The translations under genes and the position numbers were made by a program. This document shows, piece by piece, positions 8,503-17,056 of a stretch of DNA of 64,000 nt (position 1 is the first letter of the stretch; every line of letters begins with the position of its first letter). The notes beneath the pieces were generated by a model. It was not told the DNA's origin, made no database searches, and saw nothing but the letters and a program-made list of their open reading frames with translations. Source of the stretch: Desulfobacca sp. (GTDB lineage: Bacteria; Desulfobacterota; Desulfobaccia; Desulfobaccales; Desulfobaccaceae); assembly GCA_020725545.1 (NCBI GenBank), contig DYEV01000019.1, positions 62,001 to 126,000 on the forward strand, in the 5' to 3' direction.

Positions 8503-10797
8503 ATGAGTCCCGATAAACAATTTTACCATCTGGCCCTGGTAGGCGCAGGCCGACATGGTATGGCAATCATGGAGGCTTTGATACCCTCGCGGTGGGAAGA
8601 TCAGCCCCTGCGGCTGGTGGGCGTTGCTGATATTGATCTCCAGGCCCCGGGCATTCTCTACGCCCGTCGTTATAATATCCCGGTTTTTCAAGACCTGGCA
8701 GACTTGGTAAGGTTGCCCAACATCGATATCGTGGTAAATGCCACCGGGGTCCCAGAGGTCTCGGACCGCTTACAGGCCCTCTGTTCACTCGAGATGCCTA
8801 TCTTGAATTGTGATCGAACGGTGCCATGGGAAGATTTCTGGGACTCGGTCTCTAAAAGCCTGCTGTTTACCGATAAAGTGGAAGTCATAAAGATCGGCAT
8901 CATCGGCGGCGGTAAGGCCTGTCAGGACGTGTTGGCCCAGGCCCTGAGAAGCAACAGCAGCCGGCGCCGGATGCAGATCATTGGCGTGGCTGATCCCGAC
9001 CCCGGGGCACCGGGCATAGTCATGGCCAATAATGTGGGAATACCAACTTTTAGGGATTGTCTGCCTATTCTCGAGGCGAACCCTGACCTTATCTTGGAAC
9101 TCACCGGGAATGCCACTGTCCGGGAACTGCTCCGCCAGAGAAAACCAGAGCGCAGCCAAGTCATTGATCATATCCAATCCCGACTGTTATGGGAACTGTT
9201 TAAAAAAGAAGAAGATCGCCTGCGCTTCCGAGTGGAGAGCGAGATTAAGTTGGCCGATCAGCGCAACCGTTTTCAGCGCATCTTTGACCACCTGCCAGAC
9301 CCGGTCCTGGTCCTTAACGAGGACTATATTGTCGAAGAGGTAAATCAAACTTTCCTGAACCGTTTCAATAAGACCTTAGATGAAGTGATCGGGCAACCCT
9401 GTTACCGGATTTTTCATCAATTTGACGAACCCTGTGACCGGCGCGGTCTGACCTGTCCATTACCCCAGGTTGTTCGGGAGTGTCAGACCCAAAGTACTCT
9501 CCAGCGCCTTACCCACGACAATGGCTGTTCCCTCTTTCATGAAATAACCATGTCAGCCCTCTGTCCTCCCGAAGGGCGACGACGGAAGCGGGTCATCGAG
9601 GTCATCAAAGATGTTACGGCTAAGATGCAGTTGGAAGAGGCCTTGCAACGCTCAGAGGAATGGACTCGCCGCCTGCTGAAGGAAGCCATTGCCGGGAAAA
9701 ATTTTCTCGAGACCATAATCAATGGCATTGACGATCAGATGATGGTCATTGATCTGGACTATCACATTGTTGAAGTAAACCGAGCCGTTCTGGAAATGGT
9801 GGGGATGCGCAAGGAAGATGTGGTGGGCAAACACTGTTACGAAGTATCCCATCACCTACAGGAACCCTGCTCCAGCCCTGATCATCCCTGCCCCCTAAAG
9901 GATGCGGTTGCCAGCGGCAAGCCCGCCTCTACAACGCATGTTCATTTTGCCAAAGACGGCCGGGAGCATTATATCCATGTCGTCTGCCATCCCATCTTTG
10001 ATGAAAAAGGTCAGGTAGTTCGGGTCATCGATCTCTCTCGGGACATCACCAAGGAGGTCGTCGACCGGACGCGTATGCTGCATGATGATAAAATGACCTC
10101 TTTGGGGAGACTGTCGGCCAGCGTCGTCCATGAGATCAACAATCCTTTAACCGGTATCTTAAATTTCATCAAACTCATGCAGAGGATGCTCAATAAGGGG
10201 CAGCCCAGCGAGGCGGACGTGGCCAACATGAAAACATATCTGGAAATGGTCTATGGCGAAACCTCCCGGGTGAGCAAGACTGTTTCCAACCTGTTGGCCT
10301 TCTCCCGGAAGACCAAACCCGAATTCACCGTAGTTGATTTGCATCAACTGATTGAGGAGACTTTGGCCCTGACGGAATATCAGATGCGGCTGCAGGGTAT
10401 CAGTGTCAAACGCCAATTCGCCGACAAACTCCCGCCATTGAGTGCCGATCCGGGCCAGATGAAGCAGGCCTTCCTCAATCTTTTCCTGAATGCCCAGGAC
10501 GCCATGCCTCAGGGAGGCACCCTGACCGTAGAGACCAAGAGTTATTATAACCAGGCGGTCATCATTCGGGTCACTGACACCGGTGTGGGGATCCCCAAAG
10601 AAAGTTTTTCCCAGATCTTTGAACCGTTTTTTTCCACGAAGAAAAAGGGGGGGGTTGGCTTGGGCTTGTCGGTGGTTTATGGTATTATCCGGGATCATAA
10701 AGGCCTGATCAAGGTCGACAGCGTCGTTGGGCAGGGGACCACCTTTACCATCCGTCTGCCTGCCATGAAAATGGGGGGAGAGCGTGCTGCCGCATAA
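8503..10797 (+). CDS. Soluble sensor histidine kinase with duplicated Rossmann-like input, two PAS domains
   Basis: A 764-residue cytoplasmic kinase with no transmembrane segment. Residues 8-115 and 128-230 are two copies of a Rossmann-like domain; both carry the phrase GVAD followed by APGI. The first has a canonical GAGRHG loop (14-19), the second GGGKAC (135-140). Two PAS domains follow (about 255-375 and 400-520), each with a Cys-containing insert of the type CYRIFHQFDEPC. Then come HisKA (SASVVHEINNPL, phospho-acceptor His) and HATPase_c (NLFLNAQDAM, DTGVGIP, GVGLGLSVVYGI). The start has GGAG upstream. It overlaps the following NtrC-type regulator by 14 bases, so they form a two-component pair. 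The input domain suggests sensing a dinucleotide or related metabolite; that is inference. Confidence 0.92.
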   Translation: MSPDKQFYHLALVGAGRHGMAIMEALIPSRWEDQPLRLVGVADIDLQAPGILYARRYNIPVFQDLADLVRLPNIDIVVNATGVPEVSDRLQALCSLEMPILNCDRTVPWEDFWDSVSKSLLFTDKVEVIKIGIIGGGKACQDVLAQALRSNSSRRRMQIIGVADPDPGAPGIVMANNVGIPTFRDCLPILEANPDLILELTGNATVRELLRQRKPERSQVIDHIQSRLLWELFKKEEDRLRFRVESEIKLADQRNRFQRIFDHLPDPVLVLNEDYIVEEVNQTFLNRFNKTLDEVIGQPCYRIFHQFDEPCDRRGLTCPLPQVVRECQTQSTLQRLTHDNGCSLFHEITMSALCPPEGRRRKRVIEVIKDVTAKMQLEEALQRSEEWTRRLLKEAIAGKNFLETIINGIDDQMMVIDLDYHIVEVNRAVLEMVGMRKEDVVGKHCYEVSHHLQEPCSSPDHPCPLKDAVASGKPASTTHVHFAKDGREHYIHVVCHPIFDEKGQVVRVIDLSRDITKEVVDRTRMLHDDKMTSLGRLSASVVHEINNPLTGILNFIKLMQRMLNKGQPSEADVANMKTYLEMVYGETSRVSKTVSNLLAFSRKTKPEFTVVDLHQLIEETLALTEYQMRLQGISVKRQFADKLPPLSADPGQMKQAFLNLFLNAQDAMPQGGTLTVETKSYYNQAVIIRVTDTGVGIPKESFSQIFEPFFSTKKKGGVGLGLSVVYGIIRDHKGLIKVDSVVGQGTTFTIRLPAMKMGGERAAA

Positions 10798-12133
10798 AAA
10801 GATCAGAATTCTGGTGGTGGACGACGAACCAAGCATCCGCGAGTCCCTGAGTGGTTGGCTCCGGCAGGACGGGTTTGAGGTAGATACCGCGGCAGACGGC
10901 GTCGCGGCTCTGGCCATGACCAAAGAAAATCACTATGACATTATGCTCATCGACGTGAAAATGCCGGAAATGGACGGTCTTACCCTTCTTAAGAAACTGA
11001 AGGAGACAGAACCTGAGGCGGCGGTGGTGATGATGACGGCCCATGGCGCCATCCAAGACGCAGTCGATGCCATGCGCTTAGGGGCCTATGATTACCTCCT
11101 GAAACCCTTTGATCTGGAAGAGTTGAGTCTGACCGTCGACAAGCTGGTACGGCTGCAAACCCTGGCCATGGAAAATCTGATCCTGAAAGACCGGATGGCC
11201 ACCATGACCCGGTTTGAGAATCTGATAGGACAGTCCCCCCCCATGCTGGCCTTGTTCGAGGCCATTGTGGACGTGGCCCAAACGGACGCCACCGTGCTGA
11301 TCACCGGCGAAACGGGCACCGGCAAGGAATTGGTGGCCCGGGCCATCCATGCCCAGAGTCCCCGATGCTACGGCCCTTTTATCGCCATCAACTGCGGTGC
11401 CTTTACCGAACATCTGTTGGAGAGCGAGCTTTTTGGCCACGAAAAGGGCGCCTTTACTGACGCCAAATTTGCCAAAAAAGGCCGGCTGGAGATGGCCGAC
11501 GCCGGCACCCTGTTCCTGGATGAAATCGGCGATATCTCCATGAAGATGCAGATTGACCTGCTTCGGGTGTTGGAAACCCACGAATTCAGCCGGGTGGGCG
11601 GTACAGTCACCCTGCACAGTGATTTTCGGGTAATCGCCGCCACCAACCGGGACCTGAAAGAGGCCATAGCCCAGAAGACCTTCCGACAGGATCTCTACTA
11701 CCGCTTGAACGTCGTCCACTTGCATGTCCCGCCGCTGCGGGAGCGGGTCGAAGATATCCCTCTTTTGGCGCACCACTTCTTGCGGCGGTTCGCCACCGAG
11801 ACGAATAAGAAAATCGACTCCATCCATCCCGATGCTTTGGAGGCCTTGAAACGATATGGCTGGCCGGGAAATGTCCGGGAACTGGAAAACGCCATCGAAC
11901 GGGCCGTAGTGGTGCAGAAAGGCCGGCAGATTAAAGTCGATGACCTACCCTTCATTACCCAACCGGGCCAGGAACCGGCAGCCGCCAAATTGACGCTGGA
12001 AGAAATGGAGCGCCAGCATATCGCCCGCATCCTGGCCGCCCAGGGGGGCAATATCTCCACTACGGCCAAGATCCTGGGCATCAACCGCACCACCCTCTAC
12101 CACAAAATCAAAAAATACGGGCTTAGTCCGTGA
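10784..12133 (+). CDS. NtrC-type sigma-54-dependent response regulator
   Basis: The 449 residues form three domains: a receiver with VVDDE and phospho-acceptor Asp57 in MLIDVKMPEMDG; an AAA+ sigma-54 interaction domain with Walker A GETGTGKE, a sigma-54 contact loop reading GAFTDA instead of GAFTGA, and LFLDEIGD; and a Fis-type helix-turn-helix at the end (ISTTAKILGINRTTLYHKI). GTG start at 10784 lies within the 3' end of the kinase gene, after GGGGGGAG. It is the cognate partner of that kinase. Its target promoters should carry -24/-12 elements; none was found clearly in this window. Confidence 0.93.
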   Translation: MLPHKKIRILVVDDEPSIRESLSGWLRQDGFEVDTAADGVAALAMTKENHYDIMLIDVKMPEMDGLTLLKKLKETEPEAAVVMMTAHGAIQDAVDAMRLGAYDYLLKPFDLEELSLTVDKLVRLQTLAMENLILKDRMATMTRFENLIGQSPPMLALFEAIVDVAQTDATVLITGETGTGKELVARAIHAQSPRCYGPFIAINCGAFTEHLLESELFGHEKGAFTDAKFAKKGRLEMADAGTLFLDEIGDISMKMQIDLLRVLETHEFSRVGGTVTLHSDFRVIAATNRDLKEAIAQKTFRQDLYYRLNVVHLHVPPLRERVEDIPLLAHHFLRRFATETNKKIDSIHPDALEALKRYGWPGNVRELENAIERAVVVQKGRQIKVDDLPFITQPGQEPAAAKLTLEEMERQHIARILAAQGGNISTTAKILGINRTTLYHKIKKYGLSP

Positions 12134-12185
12134 ATCGGCTGAGCAGGGCATTATTCCGGCTCCGGCACTCTGGACCAGGGATGGT

Positions 12186-12824
12186 ATGTCACAGCGGGCA
12201 TTTTTAGGACTGGTGGCTCTCGGTCCGGTGGACCCGGAGATCCTGCGGCGGTTGCGGATCGCCTTGACGAAGTTTTTCGGTCTGCGGGCCAAGGTCTTGC
12301 GACCGCAGCCGTTGCCCGAGCAGACCCGGCATATTGTCCGGCAGCAATATCATTCCACCCAACTCCTGGAATATCTGCTGGCCACCAATACCTCCGGCGC
12401 GTTGCGCGTCCTGGGGGTGACTGCCGTTGACCTCTATATCCCCATCCTCACCTTTGTCTTTGGCGAAGCTCAACTCAACGGCCAAGCGGCGGTTATTTCG
12501 TTGTATCGGCCCCGGGGTGATGCCGATGGTACCAGTCCACCTCAGGCCGTAGTCTTACGGCGCCTCTTAAAGCTGGGCATCCATGAGTTGGGACACACCT
12601 TTGGCTTGGGGCACTGCCGGGAGGAGGGCTGTCTGATGGGGTTCGCGCCGACTTTAGAAAAACTTGACCATAAAAACCTGGCGTTTTGTAAATATTGTCA
12701 GGTCCTTCTGGCTGACTTCTTCCTAGAGCGTCACATCTCCCCCCATTTCAAGAAGTATGAAGGAATTCTTTTACCAGACGCTGCCATCCCAGCTCGGGAA
12801 AGTGCCCGTAAACGTCGTCGATAA
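12186..12824 (+). CDS. Archaemetzincin-type zinc metalloprotease
   Basis: The 212-residue protein carries the complete archaemetzincin signature: HELGHTFGLGHC (H133, E134, H137, H143 and C144), then C149 in CLMG, and the C-terminal pair C168-x2-C171. His133, 137 and 143 bind the catalytic zinc and the four cysteines bind a structural zinc. No signal peptide is present, so it should act in the cytoplasm, probably as an aminopeptidase; biological substrates of the family are poorly known. The ATG at 12186 follows AGGG. Its 3' end overlaps the convergent H-like gene by 77 bases. Confidence 0.92.
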   Translation: MSQRAFLGLVALGPVDPEILRRLRIALTKFFGLRAKVLRPQPLPEQTRHIVRQQYHSTQLLEYLLATNTSGALRVLGVTAVDLYIPILTFVFGEAQLNGQAAVISLYRPRGDADGTSPPQAVVLRRLLKLGIHELGHTFGLGHCREEGCLMGFAPTLEKLDHKNLAFCKYCQVLLADFFLERHISPHFKKYEGILLPDAAIPARESARKRRR

Positions 12825-13650
12825 TAGCCCCGCCGGAGGGCAGGGTGATGCCGGCCGAGGACTCGAGCATTCCCAGAAGTTTATGAGCTTCGTTTTCAAT
12901 CCAGGCCACGTTCCGTTGGCCATAGAGCATATGCTCCAGATCCGGTTTCAGGTTTGTGGGAGAGACCACCACAAGCCAGCCTTCCCCGTAGGGGTCATCA
13001 TGGGCCAAGGCGGGGTTCTGGCGGACCTTAGGATTGACCGCCTCGATAATGCCGTCAACCGGCGCCAGGACCGCGGCCCGGTTATCGCCCCGGGATAAGT
13101 TAAGGGCGGAGGTATCGCGGCGCCAGGCCTGCCCCAGCTCCGGCAGCCAAACCGCGTCGGCCGGACCTAAAACCTTCTGGGAAAAATCGTCCAAACCGAT
13201 GCGCACCTGGCCGCCGGTCTCCAATTGTACCCAGGTATGCCCCCGGTGGAGATAACTGCTGGTGGGAACGCGAAAGCCAAAAACTTCGGCAAGGCGCGGC
13301 AGTTCGGGGGTGAGAAACAGCTCCGTCTGCTCTGCCAGAAGTTGGTCAAAAGAACATCGTTGACAGACGCTCTTCGTGCCGCAATAGCGGGGCGGGAGCC
13401 GACGTTGAGCCTTTTGATCCACGCCGCCGCGCTGCGGTATTTGCTCCTGCCCAGGGATGACCATGCTCTCTTTTCTCCTGGGTCCGGTGCCGGCCCGTTG
13501 CAGGGCTAGGTTGCGCCTGGCCGCCTCGGTCAAGGCCCGGTCAAACTCGCAGGTGACACAATCATAATTATGATTGCAGATCTTATAGTCGATGACGCCC
13601 GCTTCCATCCAGACGCAGAAAGGCGCGGGTTTCGAGGTATGCTCAGCCAT
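12748..13650 (-). CDS. Glycine-cleavage-H-like protein with duplicated Cys motif, no lipoyl lysine
   Basis: A 300-residue protein. The N-terminal 105 residues hold two copies of Cx5CxxCxFD (C25/C31/C34 and C90/C96/C99). The central part matches the GcvH barrel (HRGHTWVQLETGGQVRIGLDDF, LAPVDGIIEAVN, DPYGEGWLVVV), followed by a 70-residue C-terminal region ending IIDDVYGHFPELGWQRLV. At the site of the GcvH lipoyl lysine this protein has Asp, so it cannot be lipoylated there. The ATG at 13650 follows AAGGAGG. No gcvT or gcvP is nearby. The Cys motifs could bind zinc or an Fe-S cluster. The function is unknown and glycine cleavage is unlikely. Confidence 0.85.
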   Translation of the reverse strand: MAEHTSKPAPFCVWMEAGVIDYKICNHNYDCVTCEFDRALTEAARRNLALQRAGTGPRRKESMVIPGQEQIPQRGGVDQKAQRRLPPRYCGTKSVCQRCSFDQLLAEQTELFLTPELPRLAEVFGFRVPTSSYLHRGHTWVQLETGGQVRIGLDDFSQKVLGPADAVWLPELGQAWRRDTSALNLSRGDNRAAVLAPVDGIIEAVNPKVRQNPALAHDDPYGEGWLVVVSPTNLKPDLEHMLYGQRNVAWIENEAHKLLGMLESSAGITLPSGGAIIDDVYGHFPELGWQRLVKEFLHTS

Positions 13651-13725
13651 GGTCGTAGGCCTCCTTTCCTGTTAAATTTTGCTCCGAGAACGTCAGGAAG
13701 CCGATGGCCCCTGCCGACGCCGGGC

Positions 13726-14367
13726 TCAGGAGCGCTTTTTCCACAGCCGACTTAAATCCTGCAAGAGAAATTCCTGTACCAGTCGCCGCCAGGCCAGGGC
13801 CGGAAAATGACCATAGACATCGTCAATAATGGCACCGCCATCAGGGAGCGTCACCCCGACATCGGCTTCCAGCATGGCCAAAAGACGGTGCGCCTCCATA
13901 TCCATCCAGTTCACCGTGGCATCGCCAAAGTGCAGATTGGGGAGATTATATTTTAAGTTGATGGGACGCAGGCGATAGAGCCAGCCCTCACCATAGGGGT
14001 CCTGATTAATAAGACGGGGCTGGCGCTGAACTTGCAAATTAATCTCTTCGATAAGGCCGTCCACTGGCGCCAAAAATTTCGCCCGCCGGCCGCCCCGTAT
14101 CAAGGCCAGACAGACATGGTTCTGAAAATAGACGCCGCCAGGTTCTGGCAGCTCCACCTCATCGGCCGGGCCGAACACTTTCTGGGCAAAGTCGTCGATG
14201 CCGACCCTGACCTGATCATTGTCTGCAATTCTGACCCACGTATGCCCCCGATGGATATAATACGTATCAATGGGGACCTGAAACCCGAATACCTCTACGA
14301 ACCGTGGCGGGGGCACCGGGACGGCGGTCTCACCGGTGTCGATCGGTCGATGATTTTCCTTGCCCAT
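13726..14367 (-). CDS. Second glycine-cleavage-H-like protein, no lipoyl lysine
   Basis: A 213-residue paralogue of the next gene, sharing the H-type barrel (HRGHTWVRIADNDQVRVGIDDF, LAPVDGLIEEIN, DPYGEGWLYRL) and the same C-terminal extension (GGAIIDDVYGHFPALAWRRLV), but without the N-terminal Cys-rich region. The lipoyl lysine position is Gly. The start at 14367 has AAGGAGG nine bases upstream; the frame to 14415 adds residues without a ribosome site. The two genes are 75 bases apart on the same strand and look like a tandem duplication with divergence. Role unknown. Confidence 0.85.
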   Translation of the reverse strand: MGKENHRPIDTGETAVPVPPPRFVEVFGFQVPIDTYYIHRGHTWVRIADNDQVRVGIDDFAQKVFGPADEVELPEPGGVYFQNHVCLALIRGGRRAKFLAPVDGLIEEINLQVQRQPRLINQDPYGEGWLYRLRPINLKYNLPNLHFGDATVNWMDMEAHRLLAMLEADVGVTLPDGGAIIDDVYGHFPALAWRRLVQEFLLQDLSRLWKKRS

Positions 14368-14543
14368 GATCCCTGCCTCCTTTACAATGCTGATGAGAGG
14401 TTCCCAAAACGCCATCTTTTCAGCAGTATTTTATGCAAGGATTGGGCCAGGTCCATTTCTCAGATTATCCCCTGGAAAATTTTGGTTTTTTGCCGATGGC
14501 TGCGAAACGCCCGGCAACAGCTTTTGTGGCATATTTCAACAAA

Positions 14544-14577
14544 ATAACCGGCCAATCGGTTATCCTGTTGATATAAT
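14544..14577 (+). promoter_or_regulatory. Extended -10 promoter with overlapping inverted-repeat operator
   Basis: TATAAT at 14572-14577 is preceded by TG one base away (extended -10). ATAACCG (14544-14550), six bases, CGGTTAT (14557-14563) is a perfect inverted repeat over the -35 position. No good -35 hexamer is seen. This layout suits a repressor or activator controlling the ABC ATPase gene that starts at 14665. Confidence 0.55.
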
Positions 14578-14664
14578 AAAGATTATTGCTGCCTAAAAAT
14601 TATTCAGGGAGGCCGGAGGAATCGTCACGGTGATGTTTGGCGGCCTGGCAGCCAGAACTCAGCA

Positions 14665-15495
14665 ATGATACGCACCGAGGGTTTAACCAAATATTATCGA
14701 CAGGTCACGGCTTTGGCCGATCTGAACCTGGAGGTGGCGACCGGCGAAGTCTTCGGTCTGTTGGGTCCCAACGGCGCCGGCAAGACCACGACTATCAAGA
14801 TTCTCACGACGTTGGCCAAACCCAGTGCCGGGCGGGCCTTCATCCAGGGTTATGATGTGGTCAGCCAACCTCTGGCGGTGAAGCGGTGTATCGCCGTCTG
14901 TCCCCAGGAGATCAACCTAGACAAAGAACTGACCGCCTATGAGAATCTGCTAATTTACGGCAAGCTTTACCGGGTGCCGGACCTGAAAAAGCGCCTGTGG
15001 GAATTGCTGGAGATCGGCGAGCTGGTGGATCGGGCTCATGATCTGGTGAAAATCTTTTCCGGTGGCCAACAGCGCCGCCTCCTCATTCTCCGGGCTTTGC
15101 TGTCCCGGCCCCAGGTGCTCTTTTTGGATGAGCCGACCGTGGGCCTGGATCCCCAGATCCGCCGCCAGATCTGGGAGATGATTCAGCAGTTGCACCAGCA
15201 GGGCATTACCATTATGGTGACCACCCATTATATTGAAGAGGCGGAGAAGCTATGCGGCCGAGTGGGCATTTTAAATCGGGGCCGGCTCATTGCTGTGGAT
15301 ACGCCGACGGCCCTGGTACAGCTGGTGGGCGGCTATGTGGTGGAATCCCATGATAACGGTCGGCGGCACTATGATCTGGTCCGGGATAAAAACGAAGCGT
15401 ATGCCCTGGCCCAGAGGCACCACGATGATGTCACCATCCGCCAGAGCAATCTGGAGGATGTCTTCATTCAACTCACCGGCGAACGGTTGCAGTGA
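14665..15495 (+). CDS. ABC transporter ATP-binding protein (ABC-2/drug-export type)
   Basis: The 276 residues contain Walker A GPNGAGKTT, signature FSGGQQRR, Walker B VLFLDEPTVGLDP and the H-loop TTHYIEEAEKL. The DrrA-like C-terminal region (SNLEDVFIQLTGERL) places it with ATPases of ABC-2 exporters. No membrane permease gene is adjacent: the following gene is DUF2156, so the partner must be elsewhere or the protein may act alone. A regulated promoter lies at 14544-14577. Confidence 0.9.
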   Translation: MIRTEGLTKYYRQVTALADLNLEVATGEVFGLLGPNGAGKTTTIKILTTLAKPSAGRAFIQGYDVVSQPLAVKRCIAVCPQEINLDKELTAYENLLIYGKLYRVPDLKKRLWELLEIGELVDRAHDLVKIFSGGQQRRLLILRALLSRPQVLFLDEPTVGLDPQIRRQIWEMIQQLHQQGITIMVTTHYIEEAEKLCGRVGILNRGRLIAVDTPTALVQLVGGYVVESHDNGRRHYDLVRDKNEAYALAQRHHDDVTIRQSNLEDVFIQLTGERLQ

Positions 15496-15549
15496 AGTTT
15501 GATGGTTCCCATCGCACTCCGCGCCCGCAGATAGAGGTGACTTGACCTC

Positions 15550-16455
15550 ATGGATGTACCTCGCTTCCCCAACTTTGTCCCGCTCGCCTTGGAACATCGT
15601 GACCTTATTCACCCTTTGCTCTGGGCTTACCAGCCCACCACTTCAGAGCTCACCTTTACCAACCTTTTCCTCTGGCAGGGGCATTACGGTTGGTCCTGGT
15701 GTCTTTGGGACGAATGGTTCATCGCCTTGGCCCAACCCAGACATGGCTCCCCTTGGTTCTTGCCCCCTGTCGGCCCCAGTGGCCGGGCTGAACTCTGTCT
15801 TAAGCTCCTGCAGTGGCTGCGTCAGAGTCAAAGGGTGGCATATCCGGCCATTGACCGGGCGGATCGCCGTCTGGCGTCTGAATTATCGGCATTGCCGCAG
15901 ATCCGTTGTGAACCCGTCCGGGATCATTTTGATTACGTCTACCGGGCCACGGATCTCATTTCCCTGGCCGGCAACAAATTTCACAGCAAACGCAATCACA
16001 TCAACAGCCTGAAACGGTCCTACCCGATCCAGTATGAAGCGTTGCACGAGGATCTTCTGGATGCCTGTTTGCGGCTGGCCGATCGCTGGTGTGCCTTTAA
16101 ACGCTGCGAAGAGGATTTGAACCTGACCGGGGAATGGGAAGCCATCCGCCTGGCCTTAGGACATTACCGGGAACTGGCCCTGCAAGGCGGGGTTATCATG
16201 GTGCGGGGCAATGTGGAGGCCTTCTCCCTGGGAGAATTATTGAACCACCGCACTGCGGTGATCCATATCGAGAAAGCCAACCCGGAACAGAGCGGTTTTT
16301 ACACCCTGATTAATCAACAGTTTTGCGAACATGCCTGGCAGGAAGTGGCATTGATCAACCGGGAACAGGATCTGGGTGAACCGGGCTTGCGGCGGGCCAA
16401 ACAATCCTATCACCCCGTCCATTTGGAGGAGAAATTTCGGCTTACTTTGACGTAA
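15550..16455 (+). CDS. DUF2156 protein, phosphatidylglycerol lysyltransferase C-terminal-like
   Basis: A 301-residue GNAT-like protein. The family phrases are clear: NKFHSKRNHINSLKR in the middle and INREQDLGEPGLRRAKQSYHP near the end. These match the catalytic domain of MprF-type aminoacyl-phospholipid synthases but without the membrane flippase half, so it is a soluble stand-alone relative; some relatives transfer amino acids from tRNA to lipids or peptides. The ribosome site GAGGT can pair with ACCTC directly before the start codon. It follows the ABC ATPase by 54 bases and may share its transcript. Confidence 0.87.
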   Translation: MDVPRFPNFVPLALEHRDLIHPLLWAYQPTTSELTFTNLFLWQGHYGWSWCLWDEWFIALAQPRHGSPWFLPPVGPSGRAELCLKLLQWLRQSQRVAYPAIDRADRRLASELSALPQIRCEPVRDHFDYVYRATDLISLAGNKFHSKRNHINSLKRSYPIQYEALHEDLLDACLRLADRWCAFKRCEEDLNLTGEWEAIRLALGHYRELALQGGVIMVRGNVEAFSLGELLNHRTAVIHIEKANPEQSGFYTLINQQFCEHAWQEVALINREQDLGEPGLRRAKQSYHPVHLEEKFRLTLT

Positions 16456-16480
16456 GGATCAAAAAACGGGACGATCGGGG

Positions 16481-16714
16481 TTAACTTCCCACCAAGGTAT
16501 TGATCTGCCAAGCCAACGCTCGGATAGCCTCCATCTTCTCCAAGATCACCTGTAATTGGTCGCTCAGATGTTTTACCTCATCGAACTGCTGGGAGGCTGG
16601 CTCGGCTTCGATCATCAACAGATCTACTTGACCGGCCAACACCGACAAGGGCTGAGCCAGATCATGCAGCAGGAGGCGCATGGATTTTACGTAGTGGGAC
16701 AACTCGTCTTCCAT
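16481..16714 (-). CDS. Stand-alone histidine kinase dimerization (HisKA-like) domain protein
   Basis: A 77-residue protein, almost entirely helical, with LLLHDLAQPLSVLAGQVDLL, in which His17 sits as the phospho-acceptor of a HisKA/DHp domain. There is no ATPase domain after it and no space for one. The ATG at 16714 follows AAGGTG; the longer frame to 16936 adds an implausible extension. It may be a phosphotransfer partner or a dominant partner for a full kinase, or the remnant of one. Convergent with the DUF2156 gene. Confidence 0.68.
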   Translation of the reverse strand: MEDELSHYVKSMRLLLHDLAQPLSVLAGQVDLLMIEAEPASQQFDEVKHLSDQLQVILEKMEAIRALAWQINTLVGS

Positions 16715-17056
16715 GGGACACCTTGGGCCTGGAGAATGCGCAGCAGCAGTGACCGTCGTGTTACAGTTATCTATCGGCAACCCAATCAGAAAAGATAAAT
16801 AAATTTTTTCCTCCACCGATTTATTTTCAAGCCTCTTATAAGGATAGCAGTGCCAAGATATTTTTACTAATGAATCTTGCAAGTTATGTACCAATCGCAG
16901 CTGGCCTTGATTGACCACGCGGCTCCTGTAGTCCAATACCCGCCCCGGGCTGTTCCCTGCCCCGGTTTTTCGGGCCGTGACGCCTTAATGAGTAACCAGA
17001 GCCTTTTGTTGCAGACGTCTCTGGAATAAAAATTAAATTAAATTAAACAACAGGTT

